Source: a virus. From it: a DNA stretch of 64,000 bases. The stretch spans positions 1 to 64,000 of IMG/VR virus record IMGVR_UViG_3300005253_000063, one strand, 5' to 3'. The notes beneath the pieces were generated by a model. That model did no database searches. It saw only the letters and a list, made by a program, of their open reading frames with translations, and was not told the origin of the DNA. This document shows, one piece after another, positions 20,168 through 29,000 of this stretch (position 1 is the first letter of the stretch; every line of letters starts with the position of its first letter). A program made the translations under genes and the position numbers.

Positions 20168-21235
20168 TCAAACCTCCGGGACTACCGTACTACGGCAAAA
20201 ACCATGCAGCGGAGGCTGTTGGATGCCGTTCTTCTCCAGGCCCTTGTCCGACATCGTGTTGGTGTAGGTACCGATCTTGTCGGCCTCGCCGAAGCCCGGC
20301 TCTTGTACCACACCGATGCTCTGCTGCGATCCGTCCTCACGTTCGAACGCCATGACGTCGCGGCCCTTCGAATCTTTGCGGTCGCGGACCCAGGGGAGCG
20401 CAGCCTTGACCTTGTCCGAGTCGCGTTCGCCGCGCACGCTGTCCAGTCGCTTGAGACCCGAGTCGACGGTGAACGTCTTCTCGTGCATGAATCGACAAAC
20501 CTCGGTCGTCGCCTCGTCGAGGACGGCTTCGAAGATGTAGCGATCGAGTCCGGCCTCCTTGAAGGAAAGCAGGCTCGATGTTGTACGCGCTCGGTTCACG
20601 AACGACGACGCGATGACCTGCCAATACGATTTGCTTTGTCTCAACGAGGACGCGGTGAGTTTGCTTTGGAGTTGTTCGGCGATGGCCTTGCGCCCGAGTC
20701 CTCGTTCGAGTCCGTCGGAGACGATGCGTCTTGCCTGTGCGGAGAAGTTCTGTCGCCGCAAGCCGAGCTGGTCGGTGATGAAGTTGGCTTGGCTGCGCGC
20801 GAGTTCGCGCGTCGCGCGTCGGTCGACGAGCCGGGTCGCGCTTTGGATCTTCAGTCGGAACCGTCGCTTGACCGCCTTCCGCGTCTGGCCGACCACGCGA
20901 GTTCCCGACACTTCGAAGACTTTGTCCACCTTCGGCAGGATCGCCTTCGGCAGCGGCGCAAGTGACCTTGTCGCTGCCGTGACGGCTCGTGCGCGTTGAG
21001 CCGCGCTAAGATTTGGCCAGTCAACGTCAAGCCGTTTCAGCGCGGCGCGCAGCACCTTCGCTTCGTCCCCCGCCGTCGCGCGTTTCAGGCTTCGCGAGAG
21101 ACGGTTGACGATCGTGAGGAAGTCGCCGCGGTTCGTTGGGTTGAGGGCCTTCGCGACATCGAGGTGATAGACGTCGCTGAGTATCTCCTCGATCGCAGCG
21201 GCGCCGTCCTCGTAGAGGTCAGTCAGGCTCTCCAT
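20168..21235 (-). CDS. MuF-like minor head protein
   Basis: This is a 355-aa product starting MESLTDLYEDGAAAIEEILS. The ATG lies within the last codons of the portal gene. The N-terminal ~200 residues are helical. The C-terminal MuF signature is clear: VNRARTTSSLLSFKEAG, then DEATTEVCRFMHEKTF and PPLHGFCRSTVVPEV at the extreme end. In the family this part is displayed inside or near the portal and may help DNA ejection. Order portal then MuF is typical. Confidence 0.85.
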   Translation of the reverse strand: MESLTDLYEDGAAAIEEILSDVYHLDVAKALNPTNRGDFLTIVNRLSRSLKRATAGDEAKVLRAALKRLDVDWPNLSAAQRARAVTAATRSLAPLPKAILPKVDKVFEVSGTRVVGQTRKAVKRRFRLKIQSATRLVDRRATRELARSQANFITDQLGLRRQNFSAQARRIVSDGLERGLGRKAIAEQLQSKLTASSLRQSKSYWQVIASSFVNRARTTSSLLSFKEAGLDRYIFEAVLDEATTEVCRFMHEKTFTVDSGLKRLDSVRGERDSDKVKAALPWVRDRKDSKGRDVMAFEREDGSQQSIGVVQEPGFGEADKIGTYTNTMSDKGLEKNGIQQPPLHGFCRSTVVPEV

Positions 21236-24119
21236 CGTCCGCTTCGTCCTTCGCGGCGAGGAACTCGTCCTCGGCCTGTCGTCGCTCTTCCGCGCGGATC
21301 GCGTCTCGAACCTTGATGAGGTGTGCGGCCTGCGCGACGAGACGCCGCTTCCCGATTGACGGCGGGACCTGTGGTCGCCGACGGGCTTGCTCTGGGTTGA
21401 GTAGCCCACCTTCCTCGGCGAGGTCCTGGACCGTGAGGTCGGCCTTGTCTCCACCCCTGTCCGGTTCCTCGCCAGGCCCGGCCCCAACGACTGAAAGCTG
21501 CAACGGCTGTTCGGTCCAGAACGCATCGATGCGTTTGAACTCTCGGTTGAAGACGTCCTCGGCAAGCTGCCGCGCCTCGCTTGGCACGATCGCACCGGCG
21601 CGCAGCAGCGTTGCGATCATCTCGGTCAGCTGCGCCGCGTCCTTTGTGATCGGACCGTTCGAACGGAAGCGCCAGAACCGGATCCCCATGTCGGTGAGGA
21701 TCTTGCGGTTGATGATGAAGTCGAACTCCTCGCGCTCCGGTTGGAAGACCTGCGCCTCGGCGAAGACCAACGCCGCTTGAGCTGTGTTACCCTGCACGGC
21801 GACTTTACCGTTGCGGCGAGTGACGTAGAACCCGTACTCTGGTACGGAGAAGCAGTACACTCGGCCTTGGTAGTGTACCCGCTCCGGCAGGTCACGGAAC
21901 TCGGCGTCGCGGCCCACCGAGATCAACACGCGCCAACATGCGCGCCGGTTGTCGTGCGCGGCGTAGTGCAGCGACAGCGTAGCACGGTGACCGAGTCGGA
22001 GCGCGAGCACCTGTACGTCGTCGCACAGGCCGCGAGACACCGAAGGATAGAACCCGCTGTTGCGGCCCGGTCTCGAATCCCAGTGTCCGTCGCCCGCCAT
22101 CAGAGCATTGAACAAGATTCGCGTCTGCTCGGGACACAGATCGCGGGCGATGTCCGGGATCCGCTTCGAGCCAGAGTCCGAGCCGCAGTGCTCGCGCAGC
22201 CACGACGACAGGCACCGGTTGCTCAGCTGCCACCGACGCATCTCGGCGACCTCGTCGCAGCTCTCAGAGAAGGCCCATCCGGTTCGCTTCAAGCACGCGC
22301 GGATCGCGTCGGCCGTCCCACCGTCACGCTGGCTCAAGGTCACGAGGTACGGTGCGCTCGGGTGATTCGTACTCAGGAGCGACCCCTCGCTGAGCCAGTA
22401 ACCGAGAAAGGCCACGAAGTCGTCGCCGGCTACGCTCGACACATGGTCGTGCCCTCGCTCGATCTGGCACCCGTCGTCCTTGGGCAGCGTGAAGCCGTCA
22501 AGCCGCGTGCCGTCGGCGTGCCCCACCGTGGTCTTGAGCGCGTAGCGCGGCCACGGAATCGACTGCGACGCGTGGACCTCGAACCGCTCAGCGCCGAGTG
22601 GGCGCGCGAGCATCCGGTGATCTTCGGTCACCATCACGTCGGCGACCGCAGATCGGAAGTGCAGCAGCTCCTCATCCACCTCGTACACGTGCAGCGCATC
22701 GGGTCTCGTGAACTCAACATTGTCCTGGCCCGGGTGGTACGCGGCGATCTCGTCGTCGTCGCGGAACTGATCGAGCCGCAGCCACCCCCGCCGCGTGAGC
22801 GTCTCCGTGCGCTCGTCGTAGCAGGCGCGGTTGAAGTCGCGGATGTCACCGCGGAGCATTCGCGGCAGGCGGAAGCTCATTCCGACCTTATCGATGTTGC
22901 GCTCGTCGTACTTCTGGAACAACGCGTCCTGGTAGATCGCTTGCGTCAGCGGCTTGAGTTCGATTTTCATCTTGCCGCCGCCGGCAGTCGCGTCGCTCTC
23001 GCCTTCGAGCACGAGAATTTTGTGGAAGTTGCGTCGACCCTTCGATGCGTTCTTGACGTGATCCTCTACCCTGCTGATCGTCTCTGACGACACGCGTCCG
23101 CCCGACACGAGCATGACCATCGGGGGGATCGACTTGTTCTCGAAGTAGAGGAAGTTCACCTCTTCACTCTGGCGCGAGCCCATGACCGAGAGCAGGTTGC
23201 CGATCCAACGTGGCGTGCCGTACGCTGAGCGTGGGTTGTGAATCTTGAAGTGTAGGACCTCGTGGGCGGGTCCGTCCATCGGGTCGTTCTTCTTCAGCGC
23301 CTCAACATCCTTGAACTCCTTGCCGGTCTTGCGCGAGATGACCCGTGGGTCGCCGAGTTCCTTGAACCAGACCGACTTCCCTTCGACTACCTGGACCAGC
23401 TTGCGGAACTGTCGCTGCATCTTGATCGTATCGAATTCAAGATCGGAGATTTTGATCTTGGTTTCGACGTCAACCGCTGTTGCGTCGAGCGACAGCAGGC
23501 GCATGGTGTAGCCGGGGATGTAATTGAACTGCGCGATCTCCCCGGCGCCGTTGCGAATGATTTCCCAGTAGGCGTTGCCCAGGACTTCGATGTCTTGCCG
23601 CATTCGTCTGCGTAGTGAGACGAAGCTCACGTCCGCGCAGCAGAACTCGAAGAAGTTGACGAGCTTTGATTTCTCGCGTCGCATGAGGTCGTGCAGTTCG
23701 ATGATCTTCGCGTCCACCTCTTCCTTGGTGGGATCCAGGTTCTCGAACGTGGTTTCTTCGCCGGCTTCTTGCTGCCGCAGTCGTTCGATGTAGATCGCGT
23801 TCGCGATTTGCGCGGGCGCCTCGTCGGATTCGAGGTTGATCACTGGCTCGAACTTGTGGCCGAAGCCGTCGATGTTGGTGACGTAAGCGTCGATGTTCTG
23901 GCGGAGCGCGTTCGAATGCTCCAGCAGTAGGCACAGCGTCTCGGGGTCGAATGGCGGCTCGATCGCGCCGAGCTGCGAGAACGTTCGTGCCAGCTCGTCT
24001 TCGCGTACCTGGACCGCGTTCGGCTGCTCAACGTCGTCCCGACCAACCAGGTGTGCCTTGACGAGCGGAACCACGTCCGCCAGCTCAGCTACGGCTGCGT
24101 TCACGTCCTCCTGCTTCAT
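21219..24119 (-). CDS. PBSX-type portal protein interrupted by an intein
   Basis: The precursor is 966 aa from the ATG at 24119 (MKQEDVNAAVAELADVVPLV); a TTG three codons upstream is possible. The N-extein (~430 aa) has portal features (FVSLRRRMRQDIEVLGNAYW, NPRSAYGTPRWIGNLL, LPRMLRGDIRDFNRA). The C-extein resumes with TAQAALVFAEAQVFQPERE, which continues the NRATAxxAL motif of PBSX/XkdE-like portals. Once the 346-aa intein is removed the mature portal is about 620 aa. It forms the dodecameric gate for DNA, docking the terminase. Confidence 0.88.
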   Translation of the reverse strand: MKQEDVNAAVAELADVVPLVKAHLVGRDDVEQPNAVQVREDELARTFSQLGAIEPPFDPETLCLLLEHSNALRQNIDAYVTNIDGFGHKFEPVINLESDEAPAQIANAIYIERLRQQEAGEETTFENLDPTKEEVDAKIIELHDLMRREKSKLVNFFEFCCADVSFVSLRRRMRQDIEVLGNAYWEIIRNGAGEIAQFNYIPGYTMRLLSLDATAVDVETKIKISDLEFDTIKMQRQFRKLVQVVEGKSVWFKELGDPRVISRKTGKEFKDVEALKKNDPMDGPAHEVLHFKIHNPRSAYGTPRWIGNLLSVMGSRQSEEVNFLYFENKSIPPMVMLVSGGRVSSETISRVEDHVKNASKGRRNFHKILVLEGESDATAGGGKMKIELKPLTQAIYQDALFQKYDERNIDKVGMSFRLPRMLRGDIRDFNRACYDERTETLTRRGWLRLDQFRDDDEIAAYHPGQDNVEFTRPDALHVYEVDEELLHFRSAVADVMVTEDHRMLARPLGAERFEVHASQSIPWPRYALKTTVGHADGTRLDGFTLPKDDGCQIERGHDHVSSVAGDDFVAFLGYWLSEGSLLSTNHPSAPYLVTLSQRDGGTADAIRACLKRTGWAFSESCDEVAEMRRWQLSNRCLSSWLREHCGSDSGSKRIPDIARDLCPEQTRILFNALMAGDGHWDSRPGRNSGFYPSVSRGLCDDVQVLALRLGHRATLSLHYAAHDNRRACWRVLISVGRDAEFRDLPERVHYQGRVYCFSVPEYGFYVTRRNGKVAVQGNTAQAALVFAEAQVFQPEREEFDFIINRKILTDMGIRFWRFRSNGPITKDAAQLTEMIATLLRAGAIVPSEARQLAEDVFNREFKRIDAFWTEQPLQLSVVGAGPGEEPDRGGDKADLTVQDLAEEGGLLNPEQARRRPQVPPSIGKRRLVAQAAHLIKVRDAIRAEERRQAEDEFLAAKDEADDGEPD
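21786..22823 (-). other. LAGLIDADG intein within the portal gene
   Basis: The intein begins with Cys (CYDERTETLTRRGW, block A). It has a block B of VMVTEDHRML, two dodecapeptide motifs (FVAFLGYWLSEGS and LFNALMAGDGHW) of a LAGLIDADG endonuclease with both acidic residues present, and ends VYCFSVPEYGFYVTRRNG then KVAVQGN. The +1 residue is Thr. The penultimate His of most inteins is Gly here. Length 346 aa. The insertion splits a conserved portal motif, as homing elements commonly do. Confidence 0.85.
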
Positions 24120-24176
24120 CCCGCACAAGACCCTAGCACGGTTTGGTATTTCGCCGCGATACTCGCGGAGGCCCTG

Positions 24177-24398
24177 CTACGGGGTTCGCTTGTCGGGGAA
24201 CGTCACCGCGTGGACGATGTTGTTCGGGCCGAACGAGATCGACCGTGCCTCGCGGCCCTGCTTCTCGATCTCAGCGCGTACCGCGCCCCTAACTGCGTCA
24301 TGGTTCGAACCACTTACCTCGAATGACGGCAGCGGTTTGGGCTTGCTCGTCTTCGCTGCACCGCGCTCGATCTCGTAGAGCTTCACCTGGACCTTCAT
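24177..24398 (-). CDS. Small hypothetical protein upstream of portal
   Basis: This is a 73-aa product starting MKVQVKLYEIERGAAKTSKP after AGGATAG. The two beta-like ends (KVQVKLYEIE, ARSISFGPNNIVHAVTF) around a helix (AVRGAVRAEIEKQG) suggest a ferredoxin-like small fold. It is the first gene of the leftward head operon. The function is unknown. Confidence 0.65.
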   Translation of the reverse strand: MKVQVKLYEIERGAAKTSKPKPLPSFEVSGSNHDAVRGAVRAEIEKQGREARSISFGPNNIVHAVTFPDKRTP

Positions 24399-24515
24399 CG
24401 GGTCTATCCTACGGCGACAACGTCTCGGTGCCAAGGCCCTCGCATCAAGCCGCAAGATCGTGGTATTTGTAGACCCATACTCAAGGTGGAGCGCAGCCTC
24501 CAGGAGGATCCGGGA

Positions 24516-25313
24516 ATGTCATCGACAGTTCAAGAGACCAAGGTCGAGAAGATCAAGGCGGCATTCGCGCGGCTTTTGGAGGCGCAAGGTCACACGGGTG
24601 GTGCGGGTGGTCCCGGTGCCGCGATGCTTCGCGGCGCGCTCGAACAACTGACGTCCGTCGTGAAGCGCGCGGGCGAGGGCGAGGAGCCTTCGGGGATGGC
24701 GGATCAGATCCGTTCCATCACTGCGTTGCTGTCGGCGGCAAGCGGTGTCGCGTCGCACGGGTACGAGCTGCGCGAGATGAACCAAGAGGCGTTCATCTCG
24801 TACGCCAAGGCCGAAGTCGCGAAGGCGCTCGCGGGCGGCCTGAACGCAGAGCAGCTCGACGCGCTTCGTACCTCGATCGAGATCGCGAAGGCCGGCTTCG
24901 CCGACGGCGTGGCCGAGAGCATCCAGTTCCCGGTTGCGGTGGCAGAGGTCGCGGGTGAGGGCAGCGGCGCCGGAGATGGCGGCGCAGACGACGGTGTCGC
25001 CGCCGGGGACGGTGATGCGGGCGATGACGGGGACGGGGACGCCGCCGGGGACAATGATGTTGGTGAAGGCGCGGGCGACGGAGACGGAGACGCTGCCGGG
25101 GACAATGATGCGAGTGCTGCCGGTGACGGTGACGCGGGTGATGCTGCTGCGGGTGATGCTGCTGCGGCCGGCGACGGCGACGGCGAGGTCACGGAGCGCG
25201 CGGAGTGGCCCGCGGATATGAACACCGAGTCGTTCATGAAGGGCGAGCCGATCCAGAAGGCGGACTTGCCCTTCGGCCACGATCCTTGGCACAAGCAACC
25301 CGAAGGCGACTAG
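24516..25313 (+). CDS. Scaffold-like protein with Gly/Asp/Ala-rich linker and WPADMN tail
   Basis: This is a 265-aa product with a strong SD (AGGAGG). Residues 1-145 are helical. Residues ~155-235 are a low-complexity linker of GDGDAAGDND-type repeats. The end EWPADMNTESFMKGE then FGHDPW resembles the tail of the protein at 30503-31558 (SWPADMNN then KKEHWFGE). Position before the capsid protease and the shared tail suggest a scaffold or prohead-core role. This is inference from context. Confidence 0.6.
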   Translation: MSSTVQETKVEKIKAAFARLLEAQGHTGGAGGPGAAMLRGALEQLTSVVKRAGEGEEPSGMADQIRSITALLSAASGVASHGYELREMNQEAFISYAKAEVAKALAGGLNAEQLDALRTSIEIAKAGFADGVAESIQFPVAVAEVAGEGSGAGDGGADDGVAAGDGDAGDDGDGDAAGDNDVGEGAGDGDGDAAGDNDASAAGDGDAGDAAAGDAAAAGDGDGEVTERAEWPADMNTESFMKGEPIQKADLPFGHDPWHKQPEGD

Positions 25314-25389
25314 AACGGGTTACACTCGCTGCGGCTCAGCGGCTCCGCCCCGCCTCCTTCCCGCTGTCGAGACAGAGTCGACGAGCCAC

Positions 25390-25416
25390 GGGGCCCGCTT
25401 CGGCGGGCCCCTCTTT
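25390..25416 (+). terminator. Rho-independent terminator
   Basis: GGGGCCCGC (25390-25398), loop TTCG, GCGGGCCCC (25403-25411), then TCTTTC. A nine-bp perfect GC stem with a UUCG tetraloop and a T-rich tail is a textbook terminator. It closes the transcript of the gene at 24516 before the HNH gene. Confidence 0.88.
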
Positions 25417-25484
25417 CGTTCAGATCGTGGCTAGCTCCGGCGTGCGCAGCTCTGCTATCTTGGGCGCATCCATTTAGCGTAGAC

Positions 25485-25512
25485 TTGACATCGTGCTTAC
25501 AGACTATGCAAT
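25485..25512 (+). promoter_or_regulatory. Putative sigma70 promoter before HNH gene
   Basis: A perfect TTGACA at 25485-25490 is followed by TGCAAT at 25507-25512 with a 16-bp gap. It lies right after the terminator and just ahead of the HNH start, so the homing endonuclease, and possibly the polyprotein after it, could have its own transcript. Confidence 0.5.
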
Positions 25513-25521
25513 ATCAACATC

Positions 25522-26019
25522 GTGGATGCTGGTACTGTAGAGCGCTTTACGAAATCGCCGTGGTGGCCCACTCGCACAGATTCAGCGGGCTACGTCGTCA
25601 TCGCGATAGACGGTCGAGCAGAGAAGGAGCACCGCCTGGTAGTCGCTGCAGCGCTGGGCCGACCGCTGCGGTCCGATGAAGTAGTGCATCACGTGAACGG
25701 AATCAGAGCCGACAATCGAGCAGAGAACTTGCGGTTGTTGAGCTTAGCAGAACACACGCGGTTACATCGACGGCAGCCATGGAAGCACCAGATCGCGCTG
25801 TGCGCGTGGTGTGGATCAAACGTCGATAGGCTTATGGACAACGGTCGGCCGTCCAAACGCGCATTCTGTGACATCGCATGCAGGCGCGCGTGGGGTCGAC
25901 GCGTGCGTGAGTGTGTTTGTGTTACGTGTGGTGCATTGTTCGAACGGCGCGGTTCTAGAAATAGGCGCCCAAAATTCTGCTCGTTGCAGTGCTCAGCAAA
26001 GTCTGCTTGTGGGCACTGA
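25522..26019 (+). CDS. HNH homing endonuclease with zinc-ribbon tail
   Basis: This is a 165-aa product with a GTG start ([20 protein letters not shown]). The HNH motif is [20 protein letters not shown] (residues ~54-73) with LAEHTRLH after it, preceded by [17 protein letters not shown], the usual HNH_3 layout. The C-terminal 70 residues have CAWC, CDIAC, CVTC and CSLQC, two zinc ribbons probably used for DNA recognition. It lies between two structural genes, and its end overlaps the open frame of the next gene, typical of a free-standing homing gene. Confidence 0.82.
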   Translation: MDAGTVERFTKSPWWPTRTDSAGYVVIAIDGRAEKEHRLVVAAALGRPLRSDEVVHHVNGIRADNRAENLRLLSLAEHTRLHRRQPWKHQIALCAWCGSNVDRLMDNGRPSKRAFCDIACRRAWGRRVRECVCVTCGALFERRGSRNRRPKFCSLQCSAKSACGH

Positions 26020-26065
26020 ACTCCAGAAGGTCGAGCCACCTCGCGGCAAGCTGCCCGCGTTGAAG

Positions 26066-29000
26066 ATGTCGGACCCGGCGTTCCTGGTCGGACGGCTTCG
26101 CGCGGGGAAGTCGGCCGGCTTCCTGTCGCGCCAGGCACGGCGCCGGCGAGTTGGCGCTCGACAGTTCCTCGTGAACGAGGTCGGGCTCGCGGTCAAGAAG
26201 GGTGTTTTTGTTTGGGCAGTGGTTACACAAGGCGAGCCCGAACGGTTCCGCGACCTCGCGGCAGTGCCCAAGAAGCTGCGCGAAGGCATCGACCAGTTCA
26301 CGCTCGAAGAGTTCTCGACGGTCTCGCCGCTACACTTTATGCCGTTCGAGATCGTCGTGGTGTTCGAGGAGCCTATCGAACTCAAGAAGCCGCCGCCCGG
26401 TCGCCGCTTCGCGAGCGAGATCGAGATCGCGGAGGCCCGGAAGGGCTTCCCGAACTCGGTGGTCGAGGGCGGCATCCACGTCCACACGCTCGACCGCGAC
26501 AAGAAGACGACGCGCGAGGACGGTGCGCACACTCACCTGTTTGCCCTGCCCGACGGGAAGACGATCGTCACCGAGGAGGACGGAGTACACACTCACGCCC
26601 TCGCGAATAGTGGCGCCAACAAGTCGGCCGAGGATGGCGCGCATACGCACCGGGTACGAATGCCCGACGGCTCGATCGTGGAAACCGTTGCTGGGGGTAA
26701 CCACGCCCACCAGCTCCAAGTGTTCTATTCAGCGTTCGATGGGCTGCACCAGCACGAGCTGAAGATCGGCGAGCACTCGTGGCGCAGCGCCAGCCCCGGC
26801 GAGTTTTGGGACGAGTTCCGCGATCGGCTCGACGCACCCGACGTTGATGCGCCACCCGCGTCACAGTTGGCAAAGTCGGGACCATTCTCGCGATGGGGCG
26901 GTTCCGCGAAGTACGCATCGAAGATTGCCACGATGCTCCCCGAGCATAAACGCTACGTCGAGCCCTTCTCCGGCGCGGCTTCTGTGCTGTTCGCCAAGGA
27001 GCGTGCCGACGACGAGGTCTTGAACGACTTCGATGCTGAGGTCTCGCACGCGCTCAAGATGATCCAGAAGGCGGATGAGAAGCTCATCGCTCACCTCAAG
27101 AGGTTCAACCGGAAAGTCCGCGTTGCGGGCTGGAAGGAAATGCTCGATTCGCGGCCGAAGGACCCGGTCGAGCGGCTACATCGGTTCCTCTACTTGCAGG
27201 GCGGCTCATGGGCCGGCGTCCGCCGCGCGAATCCGAACTCGGCCAAGGTCGGGAAAGACGCATACGACCCTGAGAGGCTGGTGCGATTTGCTGAACGGCT
27301 CAAGGGCGTTCGCATCTTCAATCTCGACTACCGCGCGGTTCTGAAGAAGTTTGACTCTCCCGACACACTCTTCTTTATCGATCCACCCTGGTCCGAGGAG
27401 TGGACGGACGCCGCTGATGACATCGGCAAGCGCGACGAGTTCGACCTCGATGAGCTGGTCAAGGTAGTCCGGGCGCTCAAGGGTCAGTGGATTTGCGAAC
27501 TGGGCGACCACGATGAACATCGCGCCGCGCTCAAAGCAATGGGCAGTAAGCAATTTACTATCGCGACCAGTGAAGTTCGGTCAGAGGTTGGCGGTGGCAT
27601 TAAACAAGCTCGGCGCTACTTTGCGACGAACATCGCGACCGCGTGCCGCGAAGCGGAGACCAAGGCCGACATCACTACGGAGGACCTCGTGACCGAAGGC
27701 GGCGCGTTGGTTCCTTCGCAGGACGGACCGGGCAAGCAGCTTAGTGTTGAGGATATCGATCCCGTTCGCCTGCGCCAGCTCAGCGAGGAAGAGTTCAAGA
27801 CGACAGTTGCCCGGGTCGACTCCGCGTACGTCAGCGGGTTCAAGGGGAACGACAAAACTACGCTCCGTGGTCTCTCGCGTGAAGACGTGGTTAATGCTGC
27901 GCTGTTCGTTCTCGACGAAGCGAAGCGTCGCGACCGTGACATCAAGCTCGACAACGCTCTCGTCGACGAGGTGCAGCAGCTCAGGCAGAAGGCCGCAGAG
28001 GACCCCGAGTACGCGACGATTCACGCGTCCGGCGAAGAGCAGGGCGACGTTCTCAAGCTCGATGAGGTGTTGAGCCACCTCAAGTCGTTCAAGCTGCGGA
28101 TGCCGTTGCTTTATCTTGTTGGTGGGCTCGCGAACCGTGGCGAGACGCCCAACGATATCGACCTGCTGATCAAGGGTCCGATGTCACCCGCGCTGCGCCA
28201 CGTTCTGGAGTTTCGCATCGGGCGCATGTTCCCGCCGGAGCTATCACGTCGAATCCAATTCCTCGACGACGAGTTCGGCGGACCGTTCACTCGGCACGTC
28301 GAACTCGCGGATCTCGTTGTCGAGATGCGTCCGCAATTCGACGTGAAGCAGATGGCCCTCGCGAAGCAGGACGATCCGCTGCTCGACCTTCCGAAGCAAC
28401 GCGGGCCCCGTCCGGCGATTCTCCAGTACCACTTCCGCGGCAAGAGTCTGCACGCCGATCTCCGTCTCCAGGTTAGCGACTTCCTGGTCGGCTGGACCTT
28501 GTCCAATCAACGGGCCGGCGCGATTCGACAACCGGTCGACACGGTAGCCAATGCGCGGCGGATCGCGCAGTCGTTCTCGCTCGATGGCGATCGGTTCACG
28601 AAGCCGATGCGCGCGCCGGCCAAACTCTTCGCGACACCGAAGTCGCGGCAGCCGCTCATCTGGCTCGGTATCGACAACCGCGTCTTCGAAGAGGGGGAGG
28701 TTGGCGCGACACGCAACGAAGAAGGCGTGATGGTCATTGCGAGCAAGCCCAAGGTCGAGTTCGGTTTGCAGAAGTCCTTCTCGCACGAGTATTTTTTCAC
28801 TGGGAAGGGATCGGAACTCAGGGGCACGATGTTCTTCCGCCAACTTGTTGGAAAGGCCGACGATGGCGACGGCGGCAAGACGCCTACGGGTGAAGCGTTC
28901 TGGACGTCGTGGGTGAGCAAGGAGTTGATGCCTTCAGTTCTCGGGCGACGCGCGGTCAAAACGAAGTCGATGCCGCCCGATGGACACTCCGCGATCCCGA

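Noticed and set aside
21741-23087. 448-codon plus-strand frame opposite the portal intein
   Set aside because: The minus strand here encodes clear portal and intein motifs. The opposite frame has Val/Arg-rich, low-information sequence typical of antisense in GC-rich DNA.
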